From Atherinomorus stipes (taxonomy: Eukaryota; Chordata; Actinopteri; Atheriniformes; Atherinidae), in NCBI GenBank assembly GCA_023101725.1, contig JALJCO010012839.1:29045-93044 (forward strand): DNA of 64,000 bases. Direction: 5' to 3'. Positions within the stretch are counted from its first letter, which is position 1. Each line of letters opens with the position of its first letter. The position numbers were made by a program, and so were the translations under genes. Below are positions 1-12,310 of this stretch, piece after piece. The notes under the pieces were generated by a model. It saw nothing but the letters and a program-made list of their open reading frames with translations, had not been told where the DNA came from and did no database searches.

Positions 1-249
1 TCCATGTCCCTGTGTAAACAGTGATCTTCCCCTAAACCTAATAACTGGTTGTTCCACCTTAGCAGCAACAACTGCATCAAGCGTTTGTGATAACTGGCAG
101 TGAGTCTTCTACAGCGCTGTGGAGGAATTTTGTTCCACTCATCTTTGCAGAATTGTTGTAATTCACCCATATAAGTGTGACAAACATGCCAAAAAATGCC
201 AAAAAATAAGAAATCAGGAAGAAGGCAAACACTTTTTCACACAAGTGTA
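1..249. mobile_element. Tc1-like MITE (internally deleted)
   Basis: The left end reads catgtccctgtgtaaacag and the right end actttttcacacaagtg, which are inverted versions of each other. They are of the type found at the termini of fish Tc1-like transposons. The segment between (about 35-165) matches by recall the non-coding flank of full-length fish Tc1 elements. The transposase is entirely missing. The exact left border is at or before position 1. Confidence 0.6.
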
Positions 250-2652
250 GATGACTTGCACTTTAGATTTTCTTTTCCTTTATGCAAGTGATTTGGTGTA
301 CTTTTGGTACCTAACAGAAATATTTGTACAGAAAGGGGCAGGCATTACACGTTAATGTTCTTCCTGCTCCTTTTCATTTGTGGTGTGTAATAATAAACAC
401 CACAACAGTATATTAACAGTAATTATGTAAACCATAAATGGACTTTCTCTCTCTCTCTCTCTGTATATATATATATATAAAGTTAAATATGTCATCCATC
501 CACATCAGTTGAAACATCAGTTATCTTGATCCAGATATTCGTTCTGGTGAAAACTAGCGAGGATGATGAGCTCATGCAGCTGACGAAGATATGGAGTTCT
601 GGTCCCCAGAACAGTCCTGATAAAACTGAGAAGCTTTTTTATGACCATGCCAGATTAAATGAGACGAATAGGAGTCAGATGGTCATCATGATTTAACCTG
701 CTGACTGTGATAAACGGGTGAAGCAGCCTCATCAGATCAGACCTGATTGTGTCAGCGACATCACCACATTTAATAGCAGATGTGTGACAGCCTGCTGTAC
801 TACAACCTCACTCTGCCTGAACGAGGACCTGCTCTCATGTTCCACAACAAGTCAGTTCTGCTCAATTTACATACATGTGCACACGTCTAGAGTTGAAGCT
901 CTGCCGATCACAGCATTACAGTGAAACAGCAGATACAGTATCAGATGTTACAAAGAAAAAAAGAAATCAGAGTGTACATAAATATTTTTGCTACGTCCAT
1001 AGGTAGAAATGATCTAACATGTCTGGAATATGCCAGAGTGCAATTGATAAAATAGATCCATAGGTAGAAATGATCTGTCTGAAATTTGCCAGGTTGTAAT
1101 TGATAGATCCATAGGTATGTAGTGATCTCAAGCCCAAAGGTTTCAGCAAAAGGATACACACATCTAACCAAATACACTTTGGGACACATACTGACTGGTA
1201 AAGGCCACATTTGGATGTTAAACAGACGTCCCAAGGAGGAATTTTGCTCAGAGAAGGACCTTCTCTGAGGAATCACTGATTTAGGGTCCTGAGTGCAACT
1301 CAGGAGAGGACCTGCATTTTGGTAAAACAAACAAAGGCCAATTGTTGAACTTTGAACCCATCCTCCAAGCTTGGAGATACTCCTTCACAGTATTTACGAC
1401 CTGCTATAAATTGGTTCCTTATAGCCAATTTTGTAATGTGTTCTTAACATTCAAGAACTGTTTTATATTATCAGGAAAGTAAGTTCATGTTAATCTCATG
1501 ATGAAGACTTTTCTTTTATACTTTGGTGATTAGAAACTAGACGTTTCTTCCCCAAACTCACATCACATGCATTCCAGGATTTGCTGCATAAAGGTGAAGA
1601 AAGAGACACTTTACCCAACTGCTGAAATCCACTTTTATGTTAGAAATGGACTTCCTCATATCAAATCATGTCTAACACATGTATTTTCTTTACAGGAATC
1701 TTAAGGCATCAAGATTAATCCTGTTTTATCTGTTTAGCTGATTTGTTTATTCAATGTCTTCCTTTATTCATATAATTCAGATCTTTGCTTTATTTTATTT
1801 TATTGTGTTCATTTTATTTCATCATGTCTGAATAATTGATCCATTTTACACATGCCTCACTTAGAATTCACAGATACTTATAACCATTAAGCTCAACTGA
1901 TAATCAAATGATCATTTGAGATGTGTCTGACTATTGGATGAAACCTGACTCTGTCAGCTTCCCATTGGCTGATGAGCTGCAGCCACATTCCACTGCAGGC
2001 AGAGCGCAAAGCTCTGAACTGAGAGAATCAGATCTGATGAGAACTGGAAGAGAACTGATCTGGGAGAACTGGAAGGAGTAGAGACAGAACTGAGAAGAAC
2101 TGAGTGCGAAGGAGAACACGAGAATGTGAACACGGATCTGAACACGCAGAAGAACGAACAAGGCAGAAATGAAGAAACTTGGAACAATGAGGAAAGAATG
2201 AGACGAAACCTGCTCTGAACTCAGCAGAGTTCAGAACCACGGATCACTCAGGGAGGAGTGATGGAGAGAAGAAGACTTTAACCCAAATCATCTTTACTAT
2301 CAACCATCCCGTGACATCAGTCCTGAAGCTGCACGTCTCTGGGAGACGGATGAGAGAGAGAGAGGACGAACCAGAACCACCACTGAGCTGACAGCCCACA
2401 GAGAGCCGGACGAACTTCCAGGAGATCGGGAAGATTTTTGGGATCCATCCACCCGACAATCTTCCAAAGGATTTGAGGAACAGTCCAGCAGAACCAGGAC
2501 GTGAGTGAAGCACCTCAGTCAGACGGAACCTCTGAGGAGAATCCTGATCATTTGCTATGAAATATGATCTGATGTCACAAGAAGTTGGTGATAGTGAATT
2601 AATCCAGACCTGCGGTTTACCAGACCCAGATTAACTTTGTTTAGTTGGATTA
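250..2652. other. Mostly unannotated intronic sequence
   Basis: No exon or intact transposon was found. It contains a CT/TA microsatellite at about 448-479 and a dispersed fragment at about 1000-1110 that is repeated in part at 5288-5345. It also has a GA-rich stretch at about 1960-2500 that ends in a GTGAGT donor-like sequence on the plus strand (see findings). Confidence 0.5.
1000..1110. repeat. Dispersed repeat fragment, copy A
   Basis: The phrase aggtagaaatgatct followed by gtctgaaatttgccagg and a variant of attgatagat occurs here twice. It occurs again at 5288-5345. Its class is unknown. Confidence 0.5.
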
Positions 2653-2660
2653 AGAAATCC

Positions 2661-4821
2661 GGTAACACTTTACAATAAGGGTCCCTTAATAAACGTTAGT
2701 TAGTACATTATTAAGCATTAATTAACTCCTAAATAATGCATGAACAACTTTTATTAACTTTTACTTTGCATTAGTTAGCATATTAGTTAATGTGTTAATT
2801 AGCAGTTAAAAGATGCTTACTTCCCAACCTTACTTAATGCATTATTAGGCCTTGATAAAAGTTTAATAATATAATAAATTACCCTTATGTATGCATTACT
2901 CAGCATTAATTACCATGTTAGTTGTTAGGTTAGTAACCCCTTAATAATGTCTCTAGTAATGGTTTAGCAGTGGTGTTTATTTGGAGTGAATAAGCATTAA
3001 CTAACAGCTAACTAATGCATCCACAAAGCCTTCGCTCTACATTGCACGTTATCTGGATGGGCATCAATAAGCCATTTATTAATATCTTAGGTAATCATTT
3101 ACTAATGCTGTGCTGTGTATATTATCAGGAATCCTTTACTTCATGTTAAGTAAGGTATTAATTCACATTAGTTTTTTAGCCTAGCGTAACCATGTGCATA
3201 TCACATTGTTCTTTATATTTCAATAAACCAAACTAATTAACACACATACACAAGTGTTTTCTAACACATTAATACTTACAAAGACGAAGGATCCACACAT
3301 TTAGCGTCAACTTGAGCTGATTTTTTACTTGTTTCTTCCGAAAGCTCGTTCACAGTAAGCTACCGAAGAACATACGTCAAAGATTGTTTCTGTGGTAAGA
3401 GCGCTCACTCGCATACATAGCTGAACGTGAGCTGGAGTTTTACAGAAGTGGACAATCATCTGTGTTTAACTGGTTGGCAGTTCTTGTAGGATGAAACGAG
3501 TGAGCGCTCTCACCGTTGGCTGAATTCTCACCAACAGTCTTTGTTGTTTTTTCTACTGTAAAGGAGCTTTCGGGAGAAACAAGTGAAACATCAGCTCATG
3601 TACCAGCTAAATGTGCCTTTGCATGCGTGTGCCTTGGGAAGCGCCGCGCCCCCCCCTGTTTTGTAGTCTACCTGACATGCTGGTATATCCACGAGAAAAT
3701 CCACTTTTGCTGCTAGGAGGGTGCTGTTGGACAGATTTTACTCCAGGACGGGGTGTTGGAGGCCAGGAGAGATGGAAGTCAGAATACCACTAGAATAAAC
3801 TAGACTAAACCACTGATTAAATGAAGTTTTACTTTTGTTATGAGTGTAAAGACTGCTGAAATTCATGATTGCAGTTATTATTATGTACAGATCAATCAGT
3901 GTGATTGTTGCTGAGTAACCTGTCCTGTCTCTTTACATTTCTGATGGTGTCATTAATGCACATTTCATTGTTTCTCTGCCAGCAGAGGATGGAGAGGAGA
4001 GAGAACAGAAGACAGACGTCCACCATGCAACATGACAGACGGGCATTTTTACTGTGTAGGTTCCTCCAGATTCCTTTTCAAGGAATTGGGGGTGTGTTCA
4101 ACCCCCAAAGTTCCCTGGTCCAGAAAACACCCCTAACTATGGTTAAGTAATGCTTTTTACGCTGTGCATTTATGCTGTGCATTTATGAAGTGTTACCACA
4201 GGGATAAATGTTTACACTTTACAATAAGGGTCCAGATAACATTCAGTAATGATTAACTATGGTTGAGTCATGCTTATGAGACACTCACATGATTAAGGGC
4301 CATCAGGTCAGGCTTCTAATGTGAATTAATACCTTACTTAACATGAAGTAGGGGATTCCTGATAATATACACAGCACAGCATTAGTAAATGATAACCTAA
4401 GATATTAATAAATGGCTTATTGATGCCCATCCAGATAACATACAATGTAGAGCGAAGGCTTTGTAGATGCATTAGTTAGCTGTTACTTAATGCTTATTCA
4501 CTCCAAATAAACACCACTGCTAAACCATTACTAGAGACATTACTAAGGGGTTACTAACCTAACAACTAACATGGTAATTAATGCTGAGTAATGCATACAT
4601 AAGGGTAATTTATTATATTATTAAACTTTTATCAAGGCCTAATAATGCATTAAGGAGGTTGGGAAGGAAGCATTTATTAACTGCAAATTAATAGATTAAC
4701 CAATATGCTAACTAATGCAAAGTAATAGTCAATAAAAGTTGTTCATGTATTATTAAGCAGTTAATTAATGCTTAATAATGCACTAACGTTAATTAAGGGA
4801 CCCTTATTGTAAAGTGTTACC
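2661..4821. mobile_element. hAT-type foldback element, 2.16 kb, 8-bp TSD
   Basis: The element begins GGTAACACTTTACAATAA and ends with the inverse (TTATTGTAAAGTGTTACC). It is flanked by perfect 8-bp duplications AGAAATCC at 2653-2660 and 4822-4829. The arms 2661-3171 and 4317-4821 are near-complementary over about 505 bp. A second, inner inverted pair (3312-3357 with 3555-3600, and 3396-3412 with 3497-3513) lies inside. No transposase is present. An 8-bp duplication fits the hAT superfamily. An extra partial terminus at about 4190-4240 suggests a rearranged or nested interior. The element is non-autonomous. Confidence 0.8.
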
Positions 4822-5287
4822 AGAAATCCTTCCTTCTTTTTCTTTGAACATTTATTAATTAACTGAGGCTTAATTAATTTATGTTTCATCTTCATACCAT
4901 CTCACATTTCTTTGACAAGATAACTTTTGGTTGATCATCATGCTCACATATTTCTTGTATATATTTTGTACATACTTCATGTCATGTAGTTTGTAGACTA
5001 GTTAATAAATACTCCGTATTATCTTAACTAGTCGTTGTTTGTGGTTTATCTGATGTATCATGAAAGGTCACTTCAAGCGAGAACTCATGAAAGCGTCCTG
5101 AGACTGATCACTTCATTAAATCAATCTAAGCATTGATTGAAGACATTAATGGTTTTCCTTGCTTCCATTAAATACCAAATAAGTAAGGTGGTGCTCCGAG
5201 GCTGTATTAGTATTGATATTAATAGAAATATTAATATTAATATCATACATAGTGACGCTACATATTGTGATGCCCAAGCTAAATCAC

Positions 5288-5345
5288 AACAGGTAGAAAT
5301 GATCTAACATGTCTGAAATTTGCCAGGTTGTAAGTGATAGATTTT
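5288..5345. repeat. Dispersed repeat fragment, copy B
   Basis: It shares aggtagaaatgatctaac and gtctgaaatttgccagg with about 1000-1110, in the same orientation. Its class is unknown. The rest of 4830-5810 shows nothing recognisable. Confidence 0.5.
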
Positions 5346-5812
5346 GCCATTTTCTTGGCACACTTCCAGTTTTTGCCTGTGGAAACTCATAAAATGCATA
5401 GTGACGCAGCCCTTTCTGGAGATGGGCTGTGGGGGAATGTTATGTTCAGTGATGGGTCCAGATTCTGTCTATAGCAGATAGATGGAGGGGAAGAGCTTGG
5501 AGAAGACACTGAGAATCCTGCTGCTGCTACGTGTCTCACATCTTTAAACGTATTCACATTAACTTGATCTTGCTGGCAGTGAAACAGAGTCCGTCTGCTT
5601 CCCTGTCTGCAGCCGCCAAGTGGTGTCTGAAAACACCATAAACAAACAAACAAACAGACACACACATACACACCCTGCAGGGGGAACCAATAAAACACAG
5701 CAGACAGACCTGGGAAGATAAAGAAGAGAGGTTCGTGAATGCTGGGCAGAGATGCTGAGAGCTGGAAATGCCTTATTCACATATGGCTGAGAGTGTATTA
5801 GCTGAGTGTTTA

Positions 5813-7616
5813 ACAGCTGCTAACACACTGCCATCAGGCCGCTAACACACTGCCATCAGGCCGCTAACACACTGCCATCAGGCCGCTAACACACTGCCAT
5901 CAGGCCGCTAACACTCTGCCATCAGGCCGCTAACACTCTGCCATCAGGCCGCTAACACTCTGCCATCAGGCCGCTAACACTCTGCCATCAGGCCGCTAAC
6001 ACTCTGCCATCAGGCCGCTAACACTCTGCCATCAGGCCGCTAACACACTGCCATCAGGCCGCTAACACTCTGCCATCAGGCCTCATACACACTGCCATCA
6101 GGCCGCTAACACTCTGCCATCAGGCCGCTAACACACTGCCATCAGGCCGCTAACACTCTGCCATCAGGCCGCTAACACTCTGCCATCAGGCCGCTAACAC
6201 TCTGCCATCAGGCCGCTAACACTCTGCCATCAGGCCTCATACACACTGCCATCAGGCCGCTAACACTCTGCCATCAGGCCGCTAACACACTGCCATCAGG
6301 CCGCTAACACTCTGCCATCAGGCCTCATACACACTGCCATCAGGCCGCTAACACTCTGCCATCAGGCCGCTAACACTCTGCCATCAGGCCGCTAACACAC
6401 TGCCATCAGGCCGCTAACACTCTGCCATCAGGCCGCTAACACACTGCCATCAGGCCGCTAACACTGCCATCAGGCCTCATACACACTGCCATCAGGCCGC
6501 TAACACTCTGCCATCAGGCCTCATACACACTGCCATCAGGCCGCTAACACTCTGCCATCAGGCCGCTAACACACTGTCATCAGGCCGCTAACACTCTGCC
6601 ATCAGGCCGCTAACACACTGCCATCAGGCCTCTAACACTCTGCCAACAGGCCTCTAACACTCTGCCATCAGGCCGCTAACACACTGCCATCAGGCCGCTA
6701 ACACACTGTCATCAGGCCTCTAACACTCTGCCATCAGGCCTCTAACACTGTCATCAGGCCGCTAACACTCTGCCATCAGGCCGCTAACACTCTGCCATCA
6801 GGCCTCATACACACTGCCATCAGGCCGCTAACACTCTGCCATCAAGCCGCTAACACACTGCCATCAGGCCGCTAACACACTGCCATCAGGCCGCTAACAC
6901 ACTGCCATCAGGCCGCTAACACTCTGCCATCAAGCCGCTAACACACTGCCATCAGGCCGCTAACACACTGCCATCAGGCCGCTAACACACTGCCATCAGG
7001 CCGCTAACACACTGCCATCAGGCCGCTAACACTCTGTCATCAGGCCGCTAACACTCTGCCATCAGGCCGCTAACACACTGCCATCAGGCCGCTAACACAC
7101 TGCCATCAGGCCGCTAACACACTGCCATCAGGCCGCTAACACACTGTCATCAGGCCTCTAACACACTGCCACCAGGCCGCTAACACACTGCCATCAGGGC
7201 GCTAACACACTGCCATCAGGGCGCTAACACACTGCAATCAGGCCGCTAACACACTGCCATCAGGCCGCTAACACACTGCAATCAGGCCGCTAACACACTG
7301 CCATCAGGCCGCTAACACACTGCAATCGGGCCGCTAACACACTGCCATCAGGCCGCTAACACACTGCAATCAGGCCGCTAACACACTGCCATCAGGCCGC
7401 TAACACTCTGCCATCAGGCTGCTAACACTCTGCCATCAGGCCGCTAACACTCTGCCATCAGGCCGCTAACACTCTGCCATCAGGCCGCTAACACTCTGCC
7501 ATCAGGCTGCTAACACTCTGCCATCAGGCCGCTAACACTCTGCCATCAGGCCGCTAACACTCTGCCATCAGGCCGCTAACACTCTGCCATCAGGCCGCTA
7601 ACACACTGCCATCAGA
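5813..7616. repeat. 22-bp minisatellite, about 82 copies
   Basis: The unit is the 22-bp gccgctaacacactgccatc+ag. Variants are CACTG/CTCTG, GCCATC/GTCATC/GCAATC and GCCGCTAAC/GCCTCATAC. Variants occur in blocks: the CTCTG type dominates at 5920-6800 and 7400-7600, and the GCAATC type alternates with GCCATC at 7230-7385. This suggests recent local duplication of multi-unit segments. It has no coding role. Confidence 0.95.
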
Positions 7617-7799
7617 ACGTTTCTACAGCTGTGGAGACTTTGGCGACACTCGGAGGCGACGCTGGACACTGTTCTAAGAAATAAATGTTAAAACAACCAG
7701 TCCCAGACTGATGATGTCATCAGACACATGAACAAACAGCCTCATAAACAATTAACACCTGCGTCTGCAATTATGTGGATATAAAAGCCCAAAGTGGAG

Positions 7800-8912
7800 C
7801 AAATACAGGCTCCTGTCCAGCAGCTGCTTTAGATGGAAGACGACGGAAGAAGAAATGGTGGATATGCAGAGAGAGTGTATTCAGAGGCCAAGAAGATTTA
7901 CTGATTTCATGATAACTGGCTGGTCAGACGCTTTAAGTTCCCAGAGACATCTCTGTGTGCAGAGCTGAAGCCAGGCTGGGGGGGGCAACACCCCCAGCTG
8001 CACCTCCACGCGCTCCGGTGAATAAATTCACTTATATGCTGATTTATTTATTAATGCACTTAATTTGTGAGGATGTGAGGATGATCTGGGCGATCACCGA
8101 TGCCAACACAGGGCCGGTATGGTGATTTCATAGTAGCAGGTCGGTTACGTCTGCGTCCGGGGGACGAGGAAATCCCCGAGGCTGTGACGCAGGTGATGCA
8201 GGAGGAATTCCCAATCCTGACAGTCTCTTATGGCAATAAATTGTGTCAGCTAATAAATCCAGTATTTCCCGTGACATCAGACTGTGAGGAGGCGACTGTA
8301 TAAACACACGTTTCACAAATATATATTTATTTACCTTTAGAAAAACCAGAGTCACCCGCATGAACTCCCCCCACCTCTGGAAGAAAAAAAGCAGTCACGA
8401 GCAGCCGTCCTCTGATTCACATCCAACTTGAAGTCGGACCACTTGCTCTCTGACCCCCCCATCTTTGACTGCGTCACACACTCTCCCATTTGCTTTTCAG
8501 TTGGGGTGTGATGCTGGACAACAGCGCGCTAAAGTGCACATTTTTGCGCATTTATACTAAAACAAGCTGCATCAAGTTCTTTCTCCGGGAATTTTTTTTT
8601 TCATTTTCATTCACTGTCATGCTCATGTTTTGTCTTTCTGATCATGCAGAGAGGAGAATCTCCGCTGCAGATCTCATTTAAATGTCATTTGCGTATTTAT
8701 GTTGGGGGTGTGGACAGGGAAGTGTCAGGTACTCCAACATGTGGCTCAATTCCTCGTTGATTGGGATGTAAAAAGGAAAAGTACTTGGATCCATGCGTGC
8801 GCACAGATTCATACATCTGAAAACTTTTGTGCGTATGACGTTTTCAGGATTTGATCGTGCGCTGGGTTTCAGGAGGAAATCCACGCAACTCTTTGTACAT
8901 GAGGCCCCTGGT
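7800..8912 (+). pseudogene. PIF/Harbinger DNA transposon relic
   Basis: On the plus strand around 7908-7950 the translation reads DNWLVRRFKFPET. This is the N-terminal signature of Harbinger (HARBI1-type) transposases by recall. On the minus strand around 8396-8455 it reads KWSDFKLDVNQRTAAR, which matches the Myb/SANT-like partner protein these elements encode. Two divergent proteins are the expected Harbinger layout, but here both are fragments and the DDE catalytic core is missing. The right end resembles a terminus (ctttgtacatgaggcccc). The left end is lost, perhaps into the 22-bp minisatellite. 8913-9389 shows nothing recognisable. Confidence 0.6.
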
Positions 8913-9389
8913 ATCTGCCAACATGGAAAGCAGCGTGAATATCTGGATTTACAAAGTTGGACAGTCTTCTAAGGTCATGATAACCTAAAGGTATGTTATC
9001 CAGAGATCTCACAGTTATTCTATAATATTTTGACATCGGATCATGAATGTAAACTATTATTCATCTCCAGAAACTGGCTTTAATAACAAGCCACACTGGA
9101 ATAACACGCACATCTCTGATTACTGATTAAAGTTTAAAAACTAAACTCTTCCAAAGGTGGTTCCTTTTCTATTTTATCACATATTTGGCTTTTGGTATTG
9201 TTTCAGGACTGTACAGACCACGTAGCTTCACATGTCCTGCAGATGAAACTAAAGGCTGCAGGACACCGTCTTCCTGATCCGTTTGTGTTTCTGACTGAAC
9301 TGCTTTTATTTTCTGGTCCCAATGTTGCCCTGATCAGAGACAATAACCTGATATTTCACAATATCTCCCAGATTAGTCATTAACTCTCA

Positions 9390-9603
9390 GCAACACCACA
9401 GCTGTCTCTATTAGCATTAGCTAGCATGAACCACATCTCTGTTAGCATTAGCTAGCATGAACCACAGCTGTCTCTGTTAGCATTAGCTAGCATGAACCAC
9501 AGCTGTCTCTGTTAGCATTAGCTAGCATGAACCACAGCTGTCTCTGTTAGCATTAGCTAGCATGAACCACAGCTGTCTCTGTTAGCATTAGCTAGCATGA
9601 GAA
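9390..9603. repeat. 35-bp minisatellite, about 6 copies
   Basis: The unit contains gctgtctctgttagcatt followed by agctagcatgaaccaca, 35 bp in all. One unit is shortened near 9432. Confidence 0.9.
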
Positions 9604-9666
9604 CGTTATGCGGTGCCTCATTTTCAGGAGCATAGATACGTGAAATAAAGTGTCAGATTAATGAGT

Positions 9667-10061
9667 CATCAGTCAGTCATTTTCTGTACCGCTTATCCAA
9701 TTCAGGGTCGCGGGGGTTGCTGGAGCCTATCCCAGCTATTATCAGGCGAGAGGTGGGGTACACCCTGGACAGGTCGCCAGTCTGTCACAGGGCCAACACT
9801 GAAAGACAGACAACCATTCACTCTCACATTCATTCCTAGGGGCAATTTAGAGTGATCAATTAACCTAGCATGCATGTCTTTGGATGGTGGGAGGAAGCCG
9901 GAGTACCCGGAGAGAACCCACGCATACACGGGGAGAACATGCAAACTCCACACAGGAAGGTCACAGTTGGAATTGTTCGAACCCCCTCCCCAACCGGGAA
10001 TCGAACCAGCAACCTTCTTACTGTGAGGCTGCGGTGCTAACCACCACACCACCGTGCAGCC
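9667..10061 (-). mobile_element. tRNA-derived SINE, copy 1, with 12-bp TSD
   Basis: Read on the minus strand, the element starts GGCTGCACGGTGGTGTGG. It contains an A-box-like TGGTTAGCACC and a B-box-like GGTTCGATTCC, the internal RNA polymerase III promoter. It ends with short GACT repeats, a tail typical of SINEs. Perfect 12-bp target duplications AGATTAATGAGT flank it at 9655-9666 and 10062-10073. A second copy is at 57727-58120. The duplications indicate a complete insertion by LINE machinery. Confidence 0.85.
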
Positions 10062-10073
10062 AGATTAATGAGT

Positions 10074-10840
10074 GTTCACCATAATTTACTGTGTTTTTGT
10101 TGTTGGGGATTAAATCCAGTGTTTTCTCCACCGTGGCAGCAAGTTATTTCTCCTCTGCTCTGATTGGCCGATATTCCTCCCCGATACGAACACACTGACA
10201 TCAGTGGACTGAGCAGCACCGTCCACTTTTGTCCCAGACGGCAGAAATCTTCATGAAATAAATGTCCGTGATCTTCTTCTTCACTTATTACCACATTAAA
10301 GTTTCCTCTGATGTTCCAACAACCAGGAATGTGACGTCCTTCCACATTTCCTCCATGTTGGGAAGAAAAACGTCCCATTCTCATCTGTTTTAGTTACACA
10401 TGGACAGAAACGCCACCGTTGCAATGTCGGACGGTCTACTGGTGGCCATTGGCCGGATCAGCCTATACTCTGATTAAAGCCTTGTTTAATTTGAGTGTAT
10501 AAACAGAAATAATGCAGATTTTCTGTATATACAGGCAAATCACCGTGGATAGTGGCAACCCTGTTTATGGAACTTTCATTAAGTTTTATGAACAAACTCT
10601 CAAACTGAATCTGCTCGAAAGAAATTTTCAGTTTATAATTTTTCTATCCAACGGGTGTTTTATTGGAGTAAGTTTGAATCTATACTGTGATAATAAAACC
10701 CGGCTTCAGGTTTCTTCTTTCTTTCATCAGTAAAGCAGCTGAAGGTTTGATGCTAACTCTGAATTCAGACCCAGCAGCACCATCTCCGGGTTCAGTGCTC
10801 CGCTCACAGACCCGATCATAGCCGTCAGAAACCGACTCAC
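10074..10840. other. Intronic sequence without recognised features
   Basis: This stretch lies downstream of the galnt10 donor at 10840. I see no repeat, exon or RNA gene in it. 11027-11418, on the other side of the exon, is likewise empty. Confidence 0.5.
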
Positions 10841-11024
10841 TCGAAAGGCTCGCTGGGGTCGTCCTTCTGCAGCTCCGCGGGGATGGGGATGCGTTTGTAG
10901 TACATCTCCCAGTCAAACGCTCCCCGCATGGCGTCACCGGCCTGCGTCTCGTAGCCGAAGTTATCGTGGTCGATGACGTCGATCATGGGGCAGACTATGG
11001 TCTTCCTGTTCTGGGCGATTCGGT
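10841..11024 (-). CDS. galnt10: galnt10 internal exon, central catalytic domain
   Basis: This third exon in transcript order encodes about 61 residues, from (D)[17 protein letters not shown] to KDDPSEPFE. The segment [20 protein letters not shown] is very like GALNT10. It lies between the DSH motif and the WGGE Gal/GalNAc-transferase motif, which should be in the following exon outside the window. The acceptor is ccctcag|ACCGAATC and the donor is TTTCGA|GTGAGT, leaving phase 2. The 10.8 kb downstream of the donor shows no further exon, so that intron is longer than 10.8 kb. No frameshift or missing residue is evident, so the gene appears functional here. Confidence 0.95.
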
Positions 11025-11422
11025 CTGAGGGACAGATGGAGGCAGACATATTGGAAAACCCCCCTCATCACCATTTAACCTCAATCTCTTTCATCACAAT
11101 CACATCCTTGGACTTGAATTTCAGAAACAAGTTTTAAATACATTTCAGCTTCTTCAGTTTCAGAAAGAAAGTTATTTGTTAGATACTACTATACTCACGA
11201 TGGTAGTAGCAGTGATTGACAGCCAACGGACAAATAAAACATGTAATGAGAGCAGAGATGATTGGCTGAAGTTTTTAAAGCTCCATTACTTTCACAGCTG
11301 ATGTATAATGACATTCATATATTTAAAGCTTTTCATTAATCATAGCGTACGGGGTAGTGAACCTGATTTCATAGAATATTGCAAAAACAGTTGAAACATC
11401 TTCTTTAATGCCTTTGAGTTAA

Positions 11423-12310
11423 AGGATAAGTTTATTTTTTCAACCTGGATCTTATTTCTAGGACTATATACGTGCATTTACTCACCGGTAAGGTTTCTGC
11501 ATCACTTTGAGTCCTTGGGAAGATATAACGTTGAGAAGCTTTTCGGTGAACGTCCAGTATAATGGTGGAGACGGGGCAGCCACTATATTAAACATAATCT
11601 GTAGTAAAACTTCATTTCATCAATGCTTTAAGTAGAATGAATGAACGAATGAGTACTATTGTCCTGTGAGTTCGGAGCCAAAAAGGTCCATAAAAGTCCA
11701 CAAAAACTTGTCAATATTCCTCCATACTGCTCGTTCAATGTAATCCAAGTGTCCTGAGTGGGTAGCATCCAGAATTTACTGGAAACGACGTCATTTAGTA
11801 GATTTTTAGAACCTAAACAGCAGAACATCGTACTTCCGTGAAGTGCGCATATGCGCATTCATGAAATTACGGAAGCCTCGGCATTCAGACCCTACTCTGC
11901 TGATAATACAAGCGTAGAAGAAGAAATTAGCTGTTTACATTGTGCTAAGAGCGACAGAGCTGCAGACAAACCGGGACAAACACAAGAGGGTCCAAGAGGG
12001 GTTGATATCAGAGTTTCTCTAATTGGGTTTTTGTTGTTGTCTTGGTAGCAGCTGATCTTCTCAGCTGTACTATGGAAGTGCGCACCGTGAACACACGGCC
12101 CTCAAAAGTGTGTAGAACCCTGATAACTAATGGAAAGATAAATCTGGACTTATGGGACAATAGTACTCGTTCATTCTACTTAAAGTATTGGCGAAAATCA
12201 AAGAGTTTTACTGCAGATAATGTCTTACATAGTGGCTGCCCCGTCTCCACCATATTACTGGATGTTCACCGAAAAGCGACTCAACGTAATATCTTCCCAA
12301 GGAGTCAAAG
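11423..12310. mobile_element. Inverted-repeat element, truncated on the right
   Basis: The arms 11504-11673 and 12155-12310 are inverted copies, for example cttgggaagatataacg against its complement near 12290. The middle (about 11676-12010) is shared with 15005-15350 and in part with 22440-22670. The left end is TTAA followed by AGGATAAGTT, like the other TTAA-flanked elements here. The right end runs into a Tc1 transposase relic at about 12310. It has no coding capacity. It probably belongs to a TTAA-targeting family (Kolobok or piggyBac type). Confidence 0.6.

Noticed and set aside
5813..7616. A CRISPR-like array
   Set aside because: Units are directly adjacent without unique spacers, and the setting is a vertebrate intron. 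The same applies to the 49-bp array at 37-40.8 kb.
9667..10061. A tRNA gene, because of A- and B-box-like sequences
   Set aside because: No cloverleaf with paired acceptor stem was seen. The sequence is about 395 bp long with target duplications and recurs at 57727-58120, so it is a SINE.
1..10840. The next galnt10 exon (with the WGGE motif)
   Set aside because: I looked for a reverse-strand match to the expected segment and found none. The exon must lie to the left of the window.
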